Assembly (NCBI GenBank): GCA_023427825.1
Contig: JAEZAI010000235.1
Span: 1 to 6,588, forward strand
Origin: Actinomycetes bacterium
GTDB taxonomy: Bacteria > Actinomycetota > Acidimicrobiia > Acidimicrobiales > Microtrichaceae
Direction: 5' to 3'
Length of the DNA stretch: 6,588 nucleotides
The translations under genes were made by a program, and so were the position numbers. Below the pieces are notes generated by a model. The model searched no databases and was not told where the DNA came from. It saw only the letters and a program-made list of their open reading frames with translations. This document shows positions 1-5,787 of the stretch, piece by piece. The stretch's first letter is position 1, and each line of letters begins with the position of its first letter.

Positions 1-398
1 TCCTTGCCGAGCTTGCGGAGCTCCAGCTCCACGAGCGGGTCCGAGGGGTGGGCGCGGTTGTAGGTGGCCACCAGCTCGGCCATCTGCTCGTCGGTCAGGC
101 GACCGCCACGGCCCTGCTGGCCCTCCACCTCGGCCCGTCGGAGCCCGAAGGCCAGGGCGTCCAGCCGGATCTCGTCGCCCGACCGGGTGGTGCCCAGGAA
201 CTCGACCTTGGTGACCCGACCGTCGGGCTTCACCGCGTGGGCGAACATGCGGAACGGGGCGAAGGGCCAGGCGTCGTCGGTGAGTCCGGCCGCCCCGATC
301 GCCGTCATGGCGACGAGGAGGACCGCCACGAGGGACCGCCAGCCCGCGCCGGGCGGAGCGCTCGACGATGCGTCGATCTCGGTGACCGGCTCGGTCAC
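1..398 (-). CDS. Hypothetical single-pass membrane protein (3' end beyond window)
   Basis: An open minus-strand frame of 132 codons runs off the left edge, so the C-terminus is missing. The start I prefer is GTG at 398 (VTEPVTEID...); another in-frame GTG lies 9 bases upstream, and neither has a strong ribosome-binding site. The product has a short polar N-terminus (about residues 1-20), one hydrophobic helix (about 21-40, LVAVLLVAMTAIGAAGL) and then a soluble part starting WPFAPFRMFA and containing RRAEVEGQ. The short motif after the helix reminds me of small proteins encoded beside HTTM (vitamin K carboxylase-like) membrane proteins, but that is only a resemblance from memory. The gene is divergent from the Rieske oxygenase, and the KstR-like palindrome lies 76 bp upstream of its start, so it could share that control. 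It is a real gene judging by codon bias and the coherent helix-plus-domain layout; the function is unknown. Confidence 0.65.
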   Translation of the reverse strand, partial: MTEPVTEIDASSSAPPGAGWRSLVAVLLVAMTAIGAAGLTDDAWPFAPFRMFAHAVKPDGRVTKVEFLGTTRSGDEIRLDALAFGLRRAEVEGQQGRGGRLTDEQMAELVATYNRAHPSDPLVELELRKLGK

Positions 399-473
399 GC
401 CGGGCACCGTCCGTCGCTCGACACGAGGAGAGACAATAGAGCCGGCCTGTTCCCCTCGGACCGGACCCGCTAC

Positions 474-491
474 ACTAGAACGCGTTCTAGT
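474..491. promoter_or_regulatory. KstR-like operator, perfect 18-bp palindrome
   Basis: The site ACTAGAACGCGTTCTAGT is a perfect inverted repeat. Its core at 476-489 fits TNNAACNNGTTNNA, the consensus published for the TetR-family cholesterol repressor KstR of mycobacteria and rhodococci, at every fixed position. It lies in the divergent promoter region, 57 bp before the Rieske gene and 76 bp before the membrane gene on the other strand. Possible -10 elements of TAnnnT form overlap it: TACACT (471-476) or TAGTTT (488-493) on the plus strand, and TAGTGT on the minus strand. A repressor bound here would plausibly block transcription both ways. The operator match is seen directly; the identity of the regulator is inference, since no regulator gene is in the window. 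Confidence 0.8.
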
Positions 492-532
492 TTTTGGTCC
501 CACTCGGCGTCCGGACCACCTGGCCGTCCATT

Positions 533-539
533 GGAGGAG
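533..539 (+). promoter_or_regulatory. Ribosome-binding site of the Rieske gene
   Basis: GGAGGAG lies 6 bases before the ATG at 546. It decides the start: the reading frame is open back to 48, but the upstream part runs through the palindromic operator and has no comparable site. Confidence 0.85.
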
Positions 540-545
540 CGTCCC

Positions 546-1589
546 ATGCAGCTTCGTTCTCCGTTCCCGATCCCGTTCGGCTGGTTCCAGGTCGCCTGGT
601 CCGCCGACGTGAAGCCGGGCCAGATCCTCCCCTTCGAGAGCTTCGACCGGAAGCTCGTCGTGTGGCGTGACGAGGATGGCGCCGCCCACGTCAACGACGC
701 GTTCTGCCCGCACCTGGGCGCCCACTTCGGCTACGGCGGCCAGGTCGTCGGCAACGACATCGCCTGCCCGTTCCACGGCTGGCGGTTCGACGCCCAGGGC
801 CAGAACACCCTGATCCCCTACTCGGAGCGCATCAACAAGAAGGCGTGCGTCGAGTCGTTCCCGGTCACCGAGGCCAACGGCCTGATCATGGCCTGGTACC
901 ACCCCGAGGGCGTCGACCCCATGTGGGAGATCCCGGTCGTCCCCGAGTTCAACGACCCCGAGAACTTCACCGCCGTCGAGACCCGCGAGTACCTGGTCCA
1001 CGCGCCGTGGCAGGACCTCGCCGAGAACGGCGTGGACTCGGCCCACTTCCGCTACGTGCACCACACCGAGGAGGTGCCCGAGCTCGAGAGCTACGAGACC
1101 GACGGGCCCTTCACGAAGATGCGCTCGATCCAGCGCTTCCCCACCCCGCGTGGTGTGGTCGACGGCCGCATCGACGCCGACTCGTTCGGTCCCGGCTTCA
1201 GCGTGATCCGCTTCTCCGGCATCGTCGACACGTTCCTCATGGGCTGCAACACGCCGCTCACCGCCAACTCCTGCCACATGCGCTTCACGTTCACCGTCCG
1301 CAAGCTCGGCGACGACGCGCTGAGCTCGACGGTCGGCCAGGCGTTCGTCGCCGAGATCGACAAGCAGGTCCAGGAGGACACGCCGATCTGGCAGAACAAG
1401 GCGTACCTGGCCCGGCCGGCGCTGGCCGACACCGACGGACCGTTCACCAAGTTCCGCCGCTGGGCCTCGCAGTTCTACGCCCAGGACGTCGACGACTCGC
1501 AGCTCGTCTACTACCCGGCCGAGACCTTCGACTACGAGCCGGTCGAGACCGCCTCGCGGAAGTTCGGCTCCGACCCGATCACCAGCTGA
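546..1589 (+). CDS. Rieske non-haem iron oxygenase, KshA / DAF-36-like sterol oxygenase
   Basis: Predicted terminal oxygenase of 347 residues that would use electrons from a separate reductase to oxidise a steroid ring. The N-terminal Rieske domain (about 5-118) carries the [2Fe-2S] ligands Cys54-x-His56 and Cys74-x2-His77. The catalytic domain has the mononuclear iron motif N161-x2-D164-x2-H167-x4-H172; the third carboxylate is probably D278 (or D272) in QVQEDTPIW. The C-terminal stretch GPFTKFRRWASQFY (298-311) matches the tail typical of the 3-ketosteroid 9-alpha-hydroxylase oxygenase (KshA) group and of the cholesterol 7-desaturases DAF-36/Neverland. The Rieske segment CPHLGAHF...CPFHGW and the following WYHPEGVDPMW read more like DAF-36/Neverland than like KshA, which as I recall has CRHMGGD...CPFHDW. 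At 347 residues it is also shorter than KshA (about 385). A KstR-like box lies upstream. The Rieske oxygenase family is very secure, a steroid substrate likely, and the exact reaction open. No reductase (KshB) is in the window. Confidence 0.93.
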   Translation: MQLRSPFPIPFGWFQVAWSADVKPGQILPFESFDRKLVVWRDEDGAAHVNDAFCPHLGAHFGYGGQVVGNDIACPFHGWRFDAQGQNTLIPYSERINKKACVESFPVTEANGLIMAWYHPEGVDPMWEIPVVPEFNDPENFTAVETREYLVHAPWQDLAENGVDSAHFRYVHHTEEVPELESYETDGPFTKMRSIQRFPTPRGVVDGRIDADSFGPGFSVIRFSGIVDTFLMGCNTPLTANSCHMRFTFTVRKLGDDALSSTVGQAFVAEIDKQVQEDTPIWQNKAYLARPALADTDGPFTKFRRWASQFYAQDVDDSQLVYYPAETFDYEPVETASRKFGSDPITS

Positions 1590-1605
1590 TCCGGCGCCGG
1601 GGCGT

Positions 1606-2409
1606 TCAGCCCTGGCCGGGCGGCGTCGGCCACGTCGGGAAGTCCCGCCCGCCGCTCGGCGGTGACGGCGGTGGCGGCGCGGGCGGCTGCGGGTAGGTCG
1701 GCGGTTGCTGGTACGGCTGCTGGTACGGGGGCTGGGGGTACCACTGCTGCTGCCAGCCGTCGGGCGGGCCGGTGGGGCCGCGACGGTCGCGGCTGCGTCG
1801 CACCAGGCCGACGATCAACAGGATCAGCCCGACGACGAACATCAGGCCGGCGACCGCAGCGACGCCGAGCATCCCGAAGATCGGGCCGATGAACTCGCCC
1901 ACGTCGTCGCCGTCGAGCGTGCGCCCGACCGTGAACGACCTCGACAGCGGCGACTGCGACGGCTCGCCCGGCCACGAGCAGGCCGCCGTGTACTCGCCGG
2001 GCGCCAGACGGGCCGACGAGATCACCTCGTAGGAGTCGGAGCCGTTGAGGAGCGTCGAGTCGAACGGCGAGCGGATGACGGTCACGGGCGTGCCGTCGCG
2101 CAGGGACATCGTGCAGTCGGGCACGGGCAGCTCGCCCCCGTCGACCGCGATGCCGACGGCCATCGTCTCGGGGTCCGTCTCGTCGAGCGGCGCGTCGACC
2201 GAGAAGTCGATCGAGCCCGGGATCGGCTGGACCTCCGGACCCTCGATGGCCACGTCCCGGGTGAACTGGTCGAAGTCGAGCTGACCGCCCAGGATCGAGA
2301 AGACGACGATGCCGCCGACGATCGAGATGACCATCAGCACCGACCCCGCGATGACCAACCCGCGACCGGGCCGACTCTCGGTGGGCGCCACGGGCGCGGT
2401 GATGGTCAC
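1606..2409 (-). CDS. Hypothetical two-helix membrane protein with Pro/Gln/Tyr-rich cytoplasmic tail
   Basis: 267 residues from GTG at 2409, chosen because the first helix follows after about 17 residues and the start lies 25 bp beyond the preceding ltp3-like stop. The frame is open further up to 2517, but that part would overlap ltp3. Helix 1 spans about 18-40 (GLVIAGSVLMVISIVGG...), then comes an extracytoplasmic domain (about 41-172) with two cysteines, C99 and C144, that could form a disulphide. Helix 2 spans about 174-203, followed by basic RRSRDRR and a low-complexity tail (211-267) rich in P, Q and Y with PYQQ repeats. The positive residues after helix 2 and the short N-terminus fit both ends being cytoplasmic. 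I recognise no family. It follows the Ltp operon on the same strand and may be read with it, although no strong ribosome-binding site is visible. It is convergent with the Rieske gene, the stops being 16 bp apart. Confidence 0.75.
   Translation of the reverse strand: MTITAPVAPTESRPGRGLVIAGSVLMVISIVGGIVVFSILGGQLDFDQFTRDVAIEGPEVQPIPGSIDFSVDAPLDETDPETMAVGIAVDGGELPVPDCTMSLRDGTPVTVIRSPFDSTLLNGSDSYEVISSARLAPGEYTAACSWPGEPSQSPLSRSFTVGRTLDGDDVGEFIGPIFGMLGVAAVAGLMFVVGLILLIVGLVRRSRDRRGPTGPPDGWQQQWYPQPPYQQPYQQPPTYPQPPAPPPPSPPSGGRDFPTWPTPPGQG
1706..1728. repeat. Short 12-bp tandem repeat in coding sequence
   Basis: TGCTGGTACGG occurs at 1706-1716 and again at 1718-1728 (period 12). It encodes the repeated YQQP units in the tail of the membrane protein, so it is a coding microrepeat, probably prone to length variation. 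Confidence 0.6.
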
Positions 2410-2434
2410 GCGTCCACGGTACCGGGGGATGTGC

Positions 2435-3607
2435 TCAGGGCTTCTCGTTGCTGACGATCCACATGGCGTAGAACTGCGCCGCACCGCCGTAGGCGTGGCC
2501 CAGCGCCAGACGGGCACCGTCCACCTGGTGGTCGCCGGCCTGGCCCCGCACCTGCATGGCCGCCTCGCCGAAGCGGATCATGCCGGAGGCGCCGATCGGG
2601 TTGGTCGACAGCACGCCGCCCGAGCAGTTGACGGGCAGGTCGCCGGTCATGGCGGTGGCGCCCGACTCGGTCATCTTCCACCCCTCGCCCTCCTCGGCGA
2701 AGAGCAGCCCCTCCATCCACATGGGCTCGTACCAGGAGAACGGCACGTAGATCTCGGCCACGTCGATCTGCTCGCGAGGGTTCGTGATCCCGGCCTGCCG
2801 GTACACGTCCGCGGCGCAGTCCAGGCTCGCCTGGGGGCGCACCTGGTCGCGACCCGACGCCGTCGCCGGCTCGGAGCGCATGGCCGTGCCCAGGATCCAC
2901 GCCGGCGGGGTGCCGGTGGCGGCCTGCGCGGCCTCGGCCGCCTTCTCGCCGCCGAGCACCATCGCGAACGCGCCGTCCGAGCTGGGGCACGTCTCCGCGT
3001 ACCGGATCGGCTCCCACAGCATGAACGACTCCTTGATCGAGTCGTACGTGATGTCGGGCTCGTGCAGATGCGCGTACGGGTTCTTCAGCGCGTTCAGGCG
3101 GTCCTTGAGGGCCACCAGGATCCCGATGTCGTCGGGCGCTCCCGACCGGCGCATGTACTCGCGGATGAACGGGGCGAAGTAGCCGCCCGCGCCCGCCACC
3201 AGCTGCTGCTGGAACGGGATCGGGAACGACAGCGCCCACATGGCCTCCGACACCGACTGCTGCTGCCACCCGATCGTGAGGACCCGCTCGTGCACGCCGG
3301 ACTCCACGTGGGAGGCCGCCACGATCGCGGTCGAACCGCCCACCGAACCGGCGGTGTGCACCCGGAACAGCGGCTTGCCGACGGCGCCGAGGGCCTCGGC
3401 CAGGTACGGCTCCGGCATCATGATGCCCTCGAAGAAGTCGGGCGCCTTGCCCACGACGACGGCGTCGATGTCGTCCATCGTCAGCTGCGCGTCGTCGAGC
3501 GCCCGGTAGGCGGCCTCACGGAGGAGGCCAGGGAGGGAGACGTCGCCACGGACCGCGGCGTACTTGGTCTGGCCGACGCCGATGACGGCAACGCGGTTGG
3601 CACCCAT
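2435..3607 (-). CDS. ltp3: Thiolase-fold lipid-transfer protein / aldol-lyase, Ltp3-like
   Basis: A 390-residue SCP-x-type thiolase homologue without an SCP2 domain. It begins VAVIGVGQTKY and ends with the family block AGDHQVDGARLALGHAYGG. Canonical thiolases have a nucleophilic Cys and a GHP His. Here the Cys position is Ser88 (in HTAGSVGGSTA) and the His is Asn336 (in STNPIGASG), so ordinary thiolysis is not expected. Length and motifs match mycobacterial Ltp3 (about 394 residues). Ltp3 and Ltp4 of Rhodococcus are needed for breaking down side chains of C24-branched sterols, where a retro-aldol cleavage of a hydroxyacyl-CoA is proposed. ATG at 3607 is chosen over the GTG directly before it because GGAGGG lies 6 bases upstream. 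It overlaps the ltp4-like stop (TGATG) and is probably translationally coupled. It is likely cytoplasmic, acting with Ltp4 and the DUF35 proteins. Confidence 0.9.
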   Translation of the reverse strand: MGANRVAVIGVGQTKYAAVRGDVSLPGLLREAAYRALDDAQLTMDDIDAVVVGKAPDFFEGIMMPEPYLAEALGAVGKPLFRVHTAGSVGGSTAIVAASHVESGVHERVLTIGWQQQSVSEAMWALSFPIPFQQQLVAGAGGYFAPFIREYMRRSGAPDDIGILVALKDRLNALKNPYAHLHEPDITYDSIKESFMLWEPIRYAETCPSSDGAFAMVLGGEKAAEAAQAATGTPPAWILGTAMRSEPATASGRDQVRPQASLDCAADVYRQAGITNPREQIDVAEIYVPFSWYEPMWMEGLLFAEEGEGWKMTESGATAMTGDLPVNCSGGVLSTNPIGASGMIRFGEAAMQVRGQAGDHQVDGARLALGHAYGGAAQFYAMWIVSNEKP

Positions 3608-4668
3608 CACTCACCCTCCAGGACGCACACGAGGTTCTGCTGCAGGAGCTGGCCACCGGTGGCGTGCGCGACGCCCCGCCCGGCGGAGCCGGCCGAGATC
3701 CGGTCCGACACCTCGGCGATGCGGATCAGGCCCGCCGCCAGCATGGGGTTGGCGGCCAGCGGGCCGCCGGACGGGTTGATCTCGACGTCGTCGCCGAGCC
3801 CGAGCTCCGAGGCCACGATCGCCTCCTGGAACGTGAACGGCGCGTGCAGCTCCGCCACGTCCACGGCGCCGCCGGCCAGGCCGGCCTTCTCGGCTGCCTG
3901 GGCGATCGACGGCGCGACCGTCAGGTCGCGGGCGCCGATGTTGTGGCTGTCGATCCGGTGGTCGATCCCCCGGATCCAGGCCGGACGGTCGTTCCACTCC
4001 CGGGCCCTGTCGCCGGCCGCCAGCACGACGGCGACGCCGCCGTCGGAGATCGGCGGCAGGTCGTGCCGACGGAGCGGATCGCTGAAGTACGGGGCGGCGA
4101 GCAGCTCGTCCACCGACGGCGAACCGGTCACCTGCGCCTTGGGGTTGGACTCCGCCGCGGTGCGGTTGCGGTGCGCGATCTGCGCCATCTGCTCGGCGGT
4201 GATCTTGCCGGCGTCGAGCATGGCCCGGGCCTGGAGGCCGGCGAAGGCCACCGAGTCGGGCCACAGCGGGCCGTAGTAGTAGGGGTCGAGACCCCGGCTC
4301 ATCACGTTGGGCAGGTCGCCCGGCGAGGCCTTGGAGTAGCTGTAGACCAGCGCCGTGTCGGCGTGACCGGCCTGGATCTTCAGCCACGCCTCGTACAGCG
4401 CCCATGCGCCGTCCATCTCCACGTGGCTCTCGACGATCGGCGGGTAGGCGCCGACCGCGTCCAGCGTCATGACGAAGCTGAAGGCCTGTCCGGCCAGGTA
4501 GTCGGAGCTGCCGGAGCAGGTGAAGTCGATGTTCTCGATGCCACCGACCCGGTCGAGGACCTCGCGGATGACCGGCTGGATCATCTCGACCTCGTTGGTG
4601 GCCGTCGCGGCACGCCGGTGCGTCGTCTGGGCGGTCGCGACGCCGGCGACGTCTCGTGCGGGCGCCAT
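3607..4668 (-). CDS. ltp4: Thiolase-fold lipid-transfer protein / aldol-lyase, Ltp4-like
   Basis: 353 residues from ATG 4668; a GTG directly before it (4671) would give 354, the length I recall for mycobacterial Ltp4. AAGGGA lies 8 bases before the ATG and 5 before the GTG, so both are usable. It is a compact thiolase fold with family blocks FTCSGSSDYLAG (49-60), ESHVEMDGAWALYEAW (80-95), GARDLTVAPS (245-254), NPSGGPLAANPM (298-309) and HATGG (335-339). The thiolase nucleophile position is Glu84 and the GHP His is Asn307, so it cannot work as a normal thiolase. In the related Ltp2/DUF35 system the thiolase-like protein is a retro-aldolase for a steroid-CoA. Ltp4 is known together with Ltp3 in the degradation of C24-branched sterol side chains. 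The gene is the third of four overlapping genes and probably pairs with ltp3 as a hetero-complex. Confidence 0.9.
   Translation of the reverse strand: MAPARDVAGVATAQTTHRRAATATNEVEMIQPVIREVLDRVGGIENIDFTCSGSSDYLAGQAFSFVMTLDAVGAYPPIVESHVEMDGAWALYEAWLKIQAGHADTALVYSYSKASPGDLPNVMSRGLDPYYYGPLWPDSVAFAGLQARAMLDAGKITAEQMAQIAHRNRTAAESNPKAQVTGSPSVDELLAAPYFSDPLRRHDLPPISDGGVAVVLAAGDRAREWNDRPAWIRGIDHRIDSHNIGARDLTVAPSIAQAAEKAGLAGGAVDVAELHAPFTFQEAIVASELGLGDDVEINPSGGPLAANPMLAAGLIRIAEVSDRISAGSAGRGVAHATGGQLLQQNLVCVLEGE
3614..3619 (-). promoter_or_regulatory. Ribosome-binding site inside ltp4 that sets the ltp3 start
   Basis: GGAGGG on the minus strand lies 6 bases before ATG 3607 but only 3 before GTG 3610, so the ATG is the better start. 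The site sits in the last codons of the ltp4-like gene. Confidence 0.7.
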
Positions 4669-5243
4669 CACATGTGTCCCTTCAGCTGCTCGGCGGGCAC
4701 ATCGGGCTCGTCGATCGGTCGCCAGTACCGGATGTTCTCCATGGAGGTGGTGAGCTGGTCGTCGTCCACCCAGACCGGCTCCACCCGCATGCCGATGCGG
4801 ACCTTGTCGTAGTCGACCTCGCCGACGGTGCCATAGAGCGACACGGCGGCGCCGTCGCAGAGGAACAGGCCCGACACGAACGGCGTGGGCGGCGCGTTCA
4901 CGCCGAAGCCGATGTGCACCACGCAGAACGACGTGATCGTGGCCTTGGGTCCGATCTCGACGGTCTCGTTCATGACCTCGCCGGACACGGGCGACACGCC
5001 CCGCGAACCCACGTAGACCTCGCCGGTGGTCGGGCAGCGCTCGCCCAGGATCTTCTTCTCCTTCAGACCACGCAGGAAGCGGGTCTGGGCGAGGCCCGGC
5101 GTGTACTCGTACACCATGGCGGCCGGCATGCGCAGGCGCTGGACCGGCTCGTCCACGCTCGCGTTCGGCACCGTGGGCTGCGGCTGGCTCCAGAGGCCGC
5201 CGGGCAGCGTGGAGATGCTGCGGTCCCCCTCGGGCGTGCTCAT
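4668..5243 (-). CDS. DUF35 / OB-fold protein, second of the pair, Ltp partner
   Basis: 191 residues from ATG 5243, preceded by GGAGG (5250-5254) with 6-base spacing; the frame is open further upstream, but that part only shadows the preceding gene. The start overlaps the previous stop as ATGA. The first 45 residues are variable. A helix follows (LAQTRFLRGLKEKKILGERC), then the remnant of a zinc ribbon (about 67-92: GERCPTTGEVYVGS) and an OB fold (about 93-165). DUF35 proteins usually have two CxxC pairs in the ribbon. Here only Cys70 remains, so zinc binding is probably lost. Family members (for example ChsH2 with Ltp2) bind thiolase-like partners and help hold the acyl-CoA. The position directly before ltp4 and ltp3 supports that role; the exact partner is inference. 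Confidence 0.85.
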   Translation of the reverse strand: MSTPEGDRSISTLPGGLWSQPQPTVPNASVDEPVQRLRMPAAMVYEYTPGLAQTRFLRGLKEKKILGERCPTTGEVYVGSRGVSPVSGEVMNETVEIGPKATITSFCVVHIGFGVNAPPTPFVSGLFLCDGAAVSLYGTVGEVDYDKVRIGMRVEPVWVDDDQLTTSMENIRYWRPIDEPDVPAEQLKGHM

Positions 5244-5704
5244 GCTGCGCCTCCGATCAGCTCGAAGCAGGCGATGTCGGTGATGTTGCCCTCGGTCTCC
5301 TCGGCCCAGCGGATGCGGACGCGGGCACCGGAGCTCACGGCGTCGGGCCCGGGGGCGTCGATCACGTGGAGCATGGCGGTGTCGGCGCCGTCCAGCTGGA
5401 TCAGCGCGAGCGCATGGGGCCGATCGAGCGGCTGGTTCTCGCGGACCTCGGCGACCCAGCTCCACGAGGTGACGGTCCCCTCGCTGCCGAGCTCGACCAT
5501 GTCGGTGAGCGGCACGCCGGTCGTGGGGTCGTACTCCACCGGCGGGCAGACGACCTTGCCGTCGGCGCCCTTGATGCCGAGCACGCGGCGCTCTCGCAGG
5601 CCGGTGAGGAAGGCACCGATCACGGGTCCGGTGGTGCGCATGAACCCGTACTCGATGGTCAGCGGGGCGTGGAGGAGATCTCCCCCCGCCTGGGAATCGT
5701 TCAC
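5240..5704 (-). CDS. DUF35 / OB-fold protein, first gene of the Ltp operon
   Basis: 154 residues starting at GTG 5704, with a G-rich stretch 6 bases upstream as a weak ribosome-binding site. The next in-frame Met (22) would cut into the N-terminal helix region YGFMRTTGPVIGAFLTGLRERR that this family uses to contact its partner. A degenerate ribbon follows (about 43-65), where the first CxxC is replaced by KGAD and only Cys53 is left, and then an OB fold (about 66-135, GTVTSWSWVAEV...). It resembles the second DUF35 protein in layout but is shorter at the N-terminus, so the two may come from an old duplication or form a heterodimer. It is the promoter-proximal gene, and a KstR-like box lies upstream. 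The expected role is a non-catalytic subunit of the Ltp3/Ltp4 aldol-lyase; this is inferred from family and operon. Confidence 0.85.
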   Translation of the reverse strand: MNDSQAGGDLLHAPLTIEYGFMRTTGPVIGAFLTGLRERRVLGIKGADGKVVCPPVEYDPTTGVPLTDMVELGSEGTVTSWSWVAEVRENQPLDRPHALALIQLDGADTAMLHVIDAPGPDAVSSGARVRIRWAEETEGNITDIACFELIGGAA

Positions 5705-5769
5705 GTGTGACCCCCCGGGGTGTGTGGACGGAACGTCGACCCCGGGCCGGCCGGGGACGCCGGCGGCAG

Positions 5770-5787
5770 ACTAGAACACGTTCCAGT
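5770..5787. promoter_or_regulatory. KstR-like operator upstream of the DUF35/Ltp operon
   Basis: ACTAGAACACGTTCCAGT; its core at 5772-5785 fits TNNAACNNGTTNNA at all fixed positions. The repeat has one outer mismatch (CTAGAAC against GTTCCAG) and an unpaired centre. Read on the minus strand, GTTCTAGT is followed by CT, giving a TAGTCT element (5768-5773) that could be a -10, the same geometry as at the Rieske gene. It lies 68 bp (core edge) before the GTG of the first DUF35 gene, and its last base touches the stop codon of the amidotransferase gene. Confidence 0.75.

Noticed and set aside
48..545. Upstream extension of the Rieske reading frame and overlapping plus-strand frame 64-612
   Set aside because: The extension has no protein-like character, crosses the operator palindrome, and overlaps the better-supported minus-strand membrane gene; a strong ribosome-binding site marks ATG 546.
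1585..1610. Possible two-way terminator between the convergent stops (GCTGA...TCAGC enclosing CCGGCGCCGG)
   Set aside because: The outer 5-bp stem is just the two TGA stops facing each other with flanking GC, the inner palindrome has no proper loop, and there is no T-run on either side.
3589..3600. AACGCGGTT as a third KstR-like half-site pair
   Set aside because: The spacing between AAC and GTT is three bases instead of two and the outer T/A positions do not fit; it is also inside coding sequence.
2309..4276. 655-codon plus-strand open frame
   Set aside because: It lies antisense to the ltp3 and ltp4 genes; its Arg/His/Gly-rich composition is that of a GC-rich shadow frame, whereas the minus strand shows recognisable families.
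4656..5774. 372-codon plus-strand open frame
   Set aside because: Antisense to both DUF35 genes and running into the operator; no recognisable protein features.
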